In this document: piece by piece, positions 1 to 6,361 of the stretch | Layout: each line of letters begins with the position of its first letter | How positions within the stretch are numbered: the stretch's first letter is position 1 | Assembly: GCA_027297825.1 (NCBI GenBank) | Contig: JAPUHH010000163.1 | Span: forward strand, 1-10,593 | Source: Gammaproteobacteria bacterium | Lineage (GTDB): Bacteria; Pseudomonadota; Gammaproteobacteria; UBA4575 | DNA: 10,593 bases | Direction of reading: 5' to 3' | Translations under genes and position numbers: made by a program | Notes under the pieces: model-generated | What the model was told of the DNA's origin: nothing | What the model saw: the letters and a program-made list of their open reading frames with translations, nothing else | Database searches by the model: none

Positions 1-134
1 AGTTTATTAGTTAAATCGTATGATTCATCGAAGCTGTACTTATCATGCAAAGTGTCTGCAATGTCGCTTGGAAAGAAATCACATTCGGTGTTACTGGGGT
101 AACTCCTGTCAGGCAGTCTTTTTTTGCGTCCCAT
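1..134 (-). CDS. Unrecognised partial gene running off the left edge, overlapping the integrase stop
   Basis: An ATG at 132-134 opens a frame of 44 codons with no stop up to the window edge, so only the N-terminus is visible. The stop of the integrase gene (TAA, 134-136) and this ATG share one base in a TAATG overlap, which usually means translational coupling. The first residues are basic (MGRKKRLPDR); the rest is acidic and aromatic (for example FFPSDIADTL and FDESYDL). There is no signal peptide or membrane segment in the visible part. No strong ribosome binding site precedes it, which fits coupling to integrase translation. I do not recognise the family. Position suggests a cargo or accessory gene of the integrated element. 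A chance open frame of this length is possible, but the exact stop-start overlap argues against it. Confidence 0.5.
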   Translation of the reverse strand, partial: MGRKKRLPDRSYPSNTECDFFPSDIADTLHDKYSFDESYDLTNK

Positions 135-1399
135 TATCTTACGGCAGACTCAGGCTTCTTTAGTGGCAATATTTTGGCTGTTTTATTTCCGTTTAAGCAG
201 TACTGCGCCCATGCGTCCATTAACCGTTGTCGCTTTGGAAATAATTTGCTGCGTTGATATGCTGCCTCTACCCCATTCGCTAACCCATGCGCCAGCGCAG
301 TTTCACAAACCTCTCTAGGATATGAAGTCTGTTCCGCAGCCCACATACGAAAAGATGACCTGAAACCATGTACTGTTGCAGAATGATGCTTTTGCAGCAC
401 TTTTCTTATTGTCGATTCGCCAACAGGTCTATTTAGGTGGCTGTTGAAAATGTATTTGTTATGGGAATTTTTTTGCGCCATTTTTAATATGCGAATTGCC
501 TCTGGCGACAATGGCACTTCATGCTGTTCCCCTTCCTTCATTCGTGCAGCAGGGATAGTCCACTTTTTAGTCTCGAAATCTACTTCATCCCAAGTGCCGT
601 TTCTTGTTTCACCAACTCGAGTGGCTGTAATAATTATAAAGCGCAACGCCAATGCTGCCAGCGCATCCTGTTCTTTTAATAACTCATAAAATTTTGGAAC
701 GTCTTGGTATGGCAAGCTGGCAAGGTGTTTCACCTTTTTTCCATCTGGCCGTTTTATATAGGTCTTGTCCAAGTTGCCCTCCCACTTCGCAGGGTTTGCG
801 CCTTGGTCACGCCATTCACGCACTGTTGCGTAATCGAGTACGCTTTCAATGCGTTGCCGAACTCTGTTTGCAGTTACAGTCTTTTCCCCCCAGATTGGGT
901 CAAGTATTTTTAGGACATGTTTGCGTTCAATGTCACGCACAAACATATCGCCAATTACAGGGTTGGCATACGTTTCTAGTGTGTTGCGCCACTGTGATTC
1001 GCTTTTGTGATTCTTCCACTCAGACTTTCGCTTCTCGATAAATTTTTGTGCGCACTCTCTAAAGGATTTGTCCTCGGCAGCATCGGCAGCATCTTTGGAA
1101 GCCATTCTCCTGTTGTGCTGTAGTGGGTCAATCTTTCGTTTTACCAGCGCTCTATATTTGCGAGCTTCTCCTCTTGCTTCATCTAGATCTACGGAATTGA
1201 AAGAGCCAAGCCCCATTGATCGCGCCCTCCCTTCAATCGTGTAACGGAAGATATAAGACTTGGTTAAGTCGGCTTTCTTTTTGCTGGCTTTGTTGCTTGT
1301 ACTTTTGCGCACCTGCACATACAAGCCACCACCATCAGAAAATAGGCCAACTTTCTTTTTATGTTTAATCTCAGTTGGAGAGAGTTTATTTAGTGCCAT
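134..1399 (-). CDS. P4-type tyrosine recombinase / integrase
   Basis: This 421-residue site-specific recombinase would integrate and excise the mobile element it sits in. Residues 1 to about 95 form the N-terminal domain typical of P4-like integrases (DUF4102 type, with SDGGGLYVQV at 21-30 and the beta-rich segment YIFRYTIEGRARSMGLG). About 110-205 is the SAM-like core-binding domain, and about 225-395 the catalytic domain. The catalytic set looks complete: Arg261 (TATRVGE), Lys288 (ARMKEGEQHEVPLS), His344 and Arg347 (HGFRSSFR), His371 (LAHG) and the nucleophile Tyr381 (VEAAYQRS). Length is normal for the family and there is no frameshift, so it is probably active. The ATG at 1397-1399 follows a purine-rich stretch formed by a tandem repeat that may also be an integrase binding site. 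In P4-type elements the attachment site usually lies just upstream of the integrase start, so the element should extend leftwards out of the window. Confidence 0.95.
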   Translation of the reverse strand: MALNKLSPTEIKHKKKVGLFSDGGGLYVQVRKSTSNKASKKKADLTKSYIFRYTIEGRARSMGLGSFNSVDLDEARGEARKYRALVKRKIDPLQHNRRMASKDAADAAEDKSFRECAQKFIEKRKSEWKNHKSESQWRNTLETYANPVIGDMFVRDIERKHVLKILDPIWGEKTVTANRVRQRIESVLDYATVREWRDQGANPAKWEGNLDKTYIKRPDGKKVKHLASLPYQDVPKFYELLKEQDALAALALRFIIITATRVGETRNGTWDEVDFETKKWTIPAARMKEGEQHEVPLSPEAIRILKMAQKNSHNKYIFNSHLNRPVGESTIRKVLQKHHSATVHGFRSSFRMWAAEQTSYPREVCETALAHGLANGVEAAYQRSKLFPKRQRLMDAWAQYCLNGNKTAKILPLKKPESAVR

Positions 1400-1400
1400 A

Positions 1401-1424
1401 ATCCCTACCTACATCCCTACCTAC
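1401..1424. repeat. Two perfect tandem 12-base repeats immediately upstream of the integrase
   Basis: The unit ATCCCTACCTAC occurs twice back to back (1401-1412 and 1413-1424), beginning one base from the integrase start codon. Read on the integrase strand the unit is GTAGGTAGGGAT. The copy next to the gene therefore also supplies the AGG/GGG purines used for ribosome binding. P4-type integrases often have short G-rich direct repeats in this position, thought to be arm-type binding sites. The role here is inferred from position. Confidence 0.75.
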
Positions 1425-1470
1425 ATTATTTAAAAGATTTGATAGAATTGTGCTGGACTGCAATGGACAA

Positions 1471-1483
1471 GTAATGTCATTAC
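1471..1483. repeat. Perfect 13-base palindrome GTAATGTCATTAC
   Basis: Arms GTAATG and CATTAC flank a single central base. The site lies between the candidate -10 element and the integrase start, about 25 bases downstream of the -10 on the minus strand. A dimeric repressor or excisionase could bind there. The loop is too short for an RNA hairpin using the whole repeat, so a DNA operator or recombination site is more likely than a terminator. Confidence 0.4.
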
Positions 1484-1586
1484 ACTCCTACATATGCAGT
1501 ATATTATGGATTATATAGGACGTTACTGTATTAATGAAGGGGGGACTTTAGGTTCGCCGTTTTTTTATCCAAAGCTTTAGTTCTAC

Positions 1587-3206
1587 TTAATACCTTGGGT
1601 CATACATGTAATTCGCAATCGCTTGTTTCAGATCAATAGATTCAGGCAAGCACGCAAGATTTTGTTCAACAGATTTTTCAGCCACTGCTGTAGCAATATC
1701 AAGTGATACAGATCGGATATCACTTATAGGTGGATAAATTGCCCCTTCAGATAAGCGCTCTTCACTAACCAAGCTTGCTAACTTTTGTGCTGCAACTAAA
1801 AACATATCTTCGCTAATACGTGATGCCCCACTCATGATCGAACCTAGACCAATCCCAGGAAATATATACACATTATTACCTTGCCCTGGCTTAAATGTTT
1901 TACCTTTAAGCACTACTTCTGCAAATGGGCTGCCACTGGTAAAAATTGCTTGCCCATTAGTCCATTCATAGGCTTGCTGTGCGGTGCACTCCGCACGTGA
2001 GGTAGGATTAGACAAAGCGAATAAAGCTGGACGGTCATTTATTTCCGCCATTAATTCAACTACCTCTTGTGTAAAGGTGCCTGGAAAACCTGTAGCTCCG
2101 ATAAGAATATGTGGCTTTAATTGTTTAATTGCAGTTATGAAATCTGCAGGTGGATGATCATGGGCATAAGGCAAGTTATGTTGCATTAAATCATTACGAT
2201 TTTTTACCACCAGCCCTGCAATATCTACAAACCATAATCGCTGACGCGCCTCGGCTGCACTGAGTCCCTCCTGTTGTAATGCATAGGTGATTAAATCTGC
2301 AATACCAGTAGCCGCCGAACCTGCCCCTAAAAACATGATGCGCAGTCCTGAAAAATTCAAATCAGAAATACGAATTGAGGCATACACACCTGCCAATGCG
2401 ACCGCTGCCGTGCCTTGAATGTCATCGTTAAAACATAAAATTTGATCCCGATATTTATTCAATAATCGATAAGCATTTGGAGTAAGAAAATCCTCAAATT
2501 GTATTAATGCCTTTGGATAAGCATCTTGTGCGGCTTGGATAAATTCATCGATGAGAGAGTCGTATTCATCGCCCGTTAGTCTGTGCTGATTAATTCCTAA
2601 ATAGAGTGGATCGTTCAGTAATTCCTCATTATTGGTTCCTACATCTAACATGATTGGCAGACATTGATGTGGATGAATGCCAGCACAAGCAACATATAGG
2701 GCCAGTTTGCCAATCGGTATGCCCATGCCATTCGCACCGAGATCACCAAGCCCTAATATACGCTCGCCATCTGTAACCACAATAACTCGTACGTCTTGTT
2801 CTAACCAATTTGCCAGAATGCTGCGAACATTGCCTCGATCTTCAGCGGTAATATAAATGCCTTTAGGTTGACGAAAAATTGCAGCAAATTCTTTGCAGGC
2901 TTGCCCTACCGTTGGTGTATATATCAAAGGCATTATTTCTTCAATATGTTCCATGATGGCACGGTAATAGAGTCGCTCATTCCTACTTTGTAATGCGGAT
3001 AAGAATATGTAGCGCTCGATGTCATAATATTTGCGCCGCATATTTTCCAATGCGCGATGCAATTGCACATCAGGATCAGTTACTCGCGGTGGCAACAAAC
3101 CTCGCAACTTGTATTTATCTCTTTCTTCTTCAGTAAAGGCCGTGCCTTTATTCAATGCCGGATTAAAAAGCACATCAAAACCGATTGGTTGAGTATCTTT
3201 ATTCAT
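1587..3206 (-). CDS. maeA: NAD-dependent malic enzyme (malate to pyruvate)
   Basis: This cytoplasmic enzyme oxidatively decarboxylates L-malate to pyruvate and CO2 with reduction of NAD+. The 539 residues match the MaeA/SfcA and eukaryotic-type malic enzymes, not the shorter MaeB type. Visible landmarks are Tyr96 in IYTPTVG and Lys167 in GIPIGK, the catalytic pair, 71 residues apart as in human ME2. Metal ligands are Glu238 and Asp239 (QFEDF) and Asp262 (NDDIQGT). The dinucleotide loop is FLGAGSAATG at 292-301. Substrate-side motifs are ALSNPTS (397-403) and FPGIGLG (449-455). Its ATG lies 5 bases after the NADH dehydrogenase stop, and an AGAGA ribosome binding site overlaps that stop, so the two are probably translationally coupled. 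The protein ends at DPRY; from memory, many homologues extend a few residues further, so a slightly trimmed C-terminus at the element boundary is possible. NAD rather than NADP preference is a family-level inference. Confidence 0.95.
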   Translation of the reverse strand: MNKDTQPIGFDVLFNPALNKGTAFTEEERDKYKLRGLLPPRVTDPDVQLHRALENMRRKYYDIERYIFLSALQSRNERLYYRAIMEHIEEIMPLIYTPTVGQACKEFAAIFRQPKGIYITAEDRGNVRSILANWLEQDVRVIVVTDGERILGLGDLGANGMGIPIGKLALYVACAGIHPHQCLPIMLDVGTNNEELLNDPLYLGINQHRLTGDEYDSLIDEFIQAAQDAYPKALIQFEDFLTPNAYRLLNKYRDQILCFNDDIQGTAAVALAGVYASIRISDLNFSGLRIMFLGAGSAATGIADLITYALQQEGLSAAEARQRLWFVDIAGLVVKNRNDLMQHNLPYAHDHPPADFITAIKQLKPHILIGATGFPGTFTQEVVELMAEINDRPALFALSNPTSRAECTAQQAYEWTNGQAIFTSGSPFAEVVLKGKTFKPGQGNNVYIFPGIGLGSIMSGASRISEDMFLVAAQKLASLVSEERLSEGAIYPPISDIRSVSLDIATAVAEKSVEQNLACLPESIDLKQAIANYMYDPRY

Positions 3207-3211
3207 TTTCT

Positions 3212-4870
3212 CTAAACTTTATTACTGTTGGCAGACTTTTCATTAGCCCGTAATTGCTGCGGATAAGTTTGATCTTCAATCCTGTCAAAGTATTCACTAA
3301 GCTTTGGCATAGATTGCTGTAACTTAGAAAAAGTCTCGCGTCCCAGGATGAGCACCTTAGTATCTTCCATAGCAGTTAAAGTGCTAACCGTTTTAAAACC
3401 GCCTGCAATTGTGCGTTCGCCCCAATGATCACCAGGATTCAGAATACGCACAAAATCTTCTTCGCCTTCTGGTGTTTCTGAGCGTGACTCGAGTTTGCCT
3501 GTTACAACCGTATAAAACCCGTCGATAATTTGGCCTGGTCTAAACAAGACATCGCCCTTAGCATAATGCGCATATCTACATGCTGCTTGTTGACTAGTTG
3601 TATGTATTTGCACCATGTCTCTTCGAGCCAAAATGTCGACCATCCACCCAAATGCAACACGAATTTTAGTAGAGAAAGCTGGCAACATCGAAATATAAAA
3701 TGCACGCCACATAAGCCACGCAAAAAATCCAGACATTCGAAACCCAAAAATTTCTGCAACGGCCGCATGATTACCTATAGATGCCATTAAACCTCGTGGT
3801 TTATAGAAAAAAGTCTGAAGAGAATTGCTAGTCATCGATGCTAGAATATTATTTGCAACACACTTTGCTTCGCGAACTGCAAACTGTGCAGTCGGAGGAA
3901 CATACTCCAAACTACCCAGACCCTTGATAGGAATTAGCGCAGCATCGCCAATGGCCCATATATTTTCAAACCCTTTGACGCGTAAAAACTCGTCTGTTTG
4001 AATTTTGCCCCACTTAAGCTCTAGTGATGACGCTTTAACCAACTCTGTTGGCCCATTACCAATCGTTGTTACGATTGTGCCAGCAAGTATCCGCTCTCCG
4101 TTATCCAGATATACGGCTCTAGCGGTTGCGGAAGTGATTGATGTATTGACATAAATTTTAATCCCACGCTTTGAAAGTCTTTTATGGACATATTCCGATA
4201 GCTTTGTAGTCAGCTCTGGGAGTATGCGATCCCCTCTCTCAATCAATATACAATTAATCTCATGTTTCGAGATATTTGGATAGTATTTCAGCGTTTTATC
4301 CATCATCTCAGCCATTTCTCCGACAGTTTCAACCCCAGAAAATCCGGCGCCAGCAATGATGAATGTCAATAATCTTTTCTTGAGTTTTGTATTGGTAGTA
4401 ATGTCCGCATGCTCTAACCTTTGAATAAGATGATTCCTTAGAGAATATGCATCAGCGACATTTTTTAAAGTAAAGCTATGATCTTCAAAGCCGGGCAAAA
4501 AAGATAAGTTTGCTTGCTGCCCCATTGCCAAAACAAGATGGTCGTAATCGACATACCTTGGAATTCTTTTTGAGCCTTGTACAACGCGAACTCGACGTGC
4601 ATCAAAATCAATTTTAAAGACGTCCGCCATGCGCACTTTCACATTAGGCAACATAAGACGTAACGGCGTAACGGCGTCCGCCGCCCGCAATGTACCTGAT
4701 GCGACCTCAGGCAAGAGAGGCTGAAACACAAAATAGTTTGTGTTGTTTATGAGTTCAACTTCGGTAAGTTGCGAATCTAAACGCTGGAGATGCTTTGCTG
4801 CAAATGCACCAGCAAATCCTCCACCTAAAATTACTATGTGAGTTTTATTCAAGCTGCCTCTATTAAACAT
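3212..4870 (-). CDS. ndh: Type II NADH dehydrogenase fused to a cyclic-nucleotide-binding-like domain
   Basis: A peripheral membrane flavoprotein expected to pass electrons from NADH to quinone without pumping protons. Residues 11-345 form the two-dinucleotide-fold core: FAD loop ILGGGFAG (14-21), LVLAMG (112-117), NAD loop IAGAGFSGVE (172-181) and the third FAD motif WAIGDA (305-310). PPTAQFAVREA (325-335) is typical of the family. Residues about 355-420 are aromatic and hydrophobic (FFAWLMWRAFY), the membrane-contacting C-terminal part of NDH-2. Unusually, residues about 430-520 add a CRP-type beta-roll: KGDVLFRPGQ, GFYTVVTGKLE, GDHWGE and the closing ILGRETFSKL. The Glu of the nucleotide pocket is present (Glu485), but Thr494 stands where the phosphate-binding Arg is expected. 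The ATG has a poor ribosome binding site. A TTG at codon 7 (4850-4852), preceded by AGAGG, would give a start closer to the FAD motif and is a real alternative. Confidence 0.9.
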   Translation of the reverse strand: MFNRGSLNKTHIVILGGGFAGAFAAKHLQRLDSQLTEVELINNTNYFVFQPLLPEVASGTLRAADAVTPLRLMLPNVKVRMADVFKIDFDARRVRVVQGSKRIPRYVDYDHLVLAMGQQANLSFLPGFEDHSFTLKNVADAYSLRNHLIQRLEHADITTNTKLKKRLLTFIIAGAGFSGVETVGEMAEMMDKTLKYYPNISKHEINCILIERGDRILPELTTKLSEYVHKRLSKRGIKIYVNTSITSATARAVYLDNGERILAGTIVTTIGNGPTELVKASSLELKWGKIQTDEFLRVKGFENIWAIGDAALIPIKGLGSLEYVPPTAQFAVREAKCVANNILASMTSNSLQTFFYKPRGLMASIGNHAAVAEIFGFRMSGFFAWLMWRAFYISMLPAFSTKIRVAFGWMVDILARRDMVQIHTTSQQAACRYAHYAKGDVLFRPGQIIDGFYTVVTGKLESRSETPEGEEDFVRILNPGDHWGERTIAGGFKTVSTLTAMEDTKVLILGRETFSKLQQSMPKLSEYFDRIEDQTYPQQLRANEKSANSNKV

Positions 4871-4909
4871 TGCAGGTTTTATTTTGGATGCTTTTATGCA
4901 TTTAAGAAT

Positions 4910-6352
4910 TCATAATTCATTAGAATTCATAACCAACATTTTATCGACCTGCATATCTTCCATAGTATAGGGAATGCCTCCTACTCCTAATCCAGATTGT
5001 TTTAGTCCAGCAAATGGCATGCCATCAACACGAAACGCGGTGTGATCATTTAGCATTACTGCCGATGCGTCTATGCGTTTGTACACTCGCATGGCTGTAT
5101 TGATGTCGTTGGTAAACACAGAGGCTTGAAAAGAAAATGGAAGCGCATTGGCTTGCTCAATTGCCCAATCCAAATCATCATATTCATACACACATATGAC
5201 GGGGCCAAAAATTTCTGTAGTGCTTACTTTGCTATTGAGTGATGGCCGTGCCAACACCGTACACTCGTAACAGGTTTCACTGCTTGCACTTCCTCCCGTC
5301 ACACACACGCCGCCTTCGGCTTTAGCTTCATTTACCCAACTATGAATTCGTTCTACTTCTGCTGGACGAATTAAAGGTCCCACATCGGTGTCAGCAACGG
5401 TGGGGTCGCCGATGCGCAGTTGCTTTGCATAGGCTGCAAGTTTTTCTATAAAAGAATTCGTGATTTGCTTATGTGCAAACACGCGCTGCACAGAAACACA
5501 CACCTGACCGGCATGATAAAACCCGCCTTTGCCTAATTTGAGTACTGCATTATCTACATCGGTATCTTGCGCTAAGATTGCCGGCGCTGCACCGCCATGT
5601 TCTAAAGCACAACGCACTCCTGGAGCAAGTTTAGAGCGCAGCATCCAGCCCACTTTTGCACTACCTATATATGTATAAAACCCAACGCGCTCATCTGTGA
5701 CCAATTTTTCTGCAACCGCAATACTTTCTGGAAGAATGGCTTGGCACCATTCGCTAGGTAAGCCAGCACGCCGCAAGATACCTACAAAGTGCAAACATGA
5801 CAGTGGAGTATCTTCTGCAGGTTTAACAATTACAGGGCAACCTACGGCAACCGCAGCCGCCACTTGATGCACAATTAAATTTAGTGGGTGATTAAAGGCA
5901 CTCACCGCGATCACCACACCAATCGGCTCTTTTTGCGTAACCGCCAGCCTGTTTGTCGATGCTGCAGATAACCCCATCGATACCACTCCACCTTGATGTG
6001 ATTTTAATGTTTCAATGCATAAATGTATGCCATCAATTGCACGGGTGACTTCTACTTTGGAATCAACTAGAGGTTTCCCTCCTTCACGCGCTGCTTCTAC
6101 TGCTAGGTGCTCTTGTTCATCGGTCATGATTCGAGCTGTAGCTTCGAGAATTTCGATGCGTTTATGTACGGCAAGCCAAGTATCTTTATTGCGGTACAAC
6201 GAGTACGCAACATTCAAAGCTTGATCTACGTGATCAGCATTTGCCGTTTCCACTCCTGCAATTACGGAGCGGTCATAAGGTGCTACCACTTCAAGTAGCC
6301 CTGCGGGTGGTAACGCTTCATGCAACATTAATGAATATTTTTTATTTTTCAT
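4910..6352 (-). CDS. NAD(P)-dependent aldehyde dehydrogenase, substrate unknown
   Basis: A soluble ALDH-superfamily enzyme of 480 residues, normal length, that would oxidise an aldehyde to its acid with NAD(P)+. Catalytic residues are in place: Asn154 (SAFNHPLN), Lys177 (VKPAEDTP), general base Glu251, nucleophile Cys285 (HAGQVCVSVQRV) and Glu380 (EIFGPV). The base motif reads LEHGG rather than the common LELGG. The C-terminal signature MPFAGLKQSGLG is intact. It resembles the broad succinate-semialdehyde / lactaldehyde / phosphonoacetaldehyde group, and the substrate cannot be read from the sequence. It follows the AlsS-like gene by 9 bases and precedes the NADH dehydrogenase by 39, so it is probably co-transcribed. 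Its NADH could be reoxidised by that neighbour. There is no clear ribosome binding site (the stretch before ATG is A-rich), which suggests translation coupled to the upstream gene. Confidence 0.9.
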   Translation of the reverse strand: MKNKKYSLMLHEALPPAGLLEVVAPYDRSVIAGVETANADHVDQALNVAYSLYRNKDTWLAVHKRIEILEATARIMTDEQEHLAVEAAREGGKPLVDSKVEVTRAIDGIHLCIETLKSHQGGVVSMGLSAASTNRLAVTQKEPIGVVIAVSAFNHPLNLIVHQVAAAVAVGCPVIVKPAEDTPLSCLHFVGILRRAGLPSEWCQAILPESIAVAEKLVTDERVGFYTYIGSAKVGWMLRSKLAPGVRCALEHGGAAPAILAQDTDVDNAVLKLGKGGFYHAGQVCVSVQRVFAHKQITNSFIEKLAAYAKQLRIGDPTVADTDVGPLIRPAEVERIHSWVNEAKAEGGVCVTGGSASSETCYECTVLARPSLNSKVSTTEIFGPVICVYEYDDLDWAIEQANALPFSFQASVFTNDINTAMRVYKRIDASAVMLNDHTAFRVDGMPFAGLKQSGLGVGGIPYTMEDMQVDKMLVMNSNEL

Positions 6353-6361
6353 TTTTTTGCA

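Larger units (their letters stand above)
1400..1586. promoter_or_regulatory. Integrase upstream region: candidate promoter and element boundary
   Basis: This 187-base stretch has no gene. On the minus strand a perfect TATAAT (plus 1510-1515) lies 17 bases downstream of TTCATT (plus 1533-1538), a weak -35 element. It is a candidate integrase promoter about 110 bases upstream of the start codon. A 13-base palindrome and the tandem repeats lie between promoter and gene. Near the malic enzyme stop are AAAGCTTT (1571-1578) and, on the plus strand, a run of seven T (1560-1566). I found no convincing terminator for malic enzyme and no tRNA or tmRNA 3' end. One boundary of the integrated element should fall here, but the crossover core cannot be named from one end. 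Confidence 0.35.

Noticed and set aside
652..1041. Plus-strand 129-codon frame opposite the integrase
   Set aside because: Antisense to a complete integrase with all catalytic residues; cysteine- and leucine-rich composition is typical of a shadow frame.
1536..1566. GGTTCGCC followed by seven T, considered as a tRNA 3' end or terminator
   Set aside because: No cloverleaf can be built around the GGTTCG, and the only stem is two base pairs around TTCG, so neither reading holds.
3530..3790. Plus-strand open frame opposite the NADH dehydrogenase gene
   Set aside because: It is a shadow of a strongly supported coding sequence and shows no recognisable motif or ribosome binding site.
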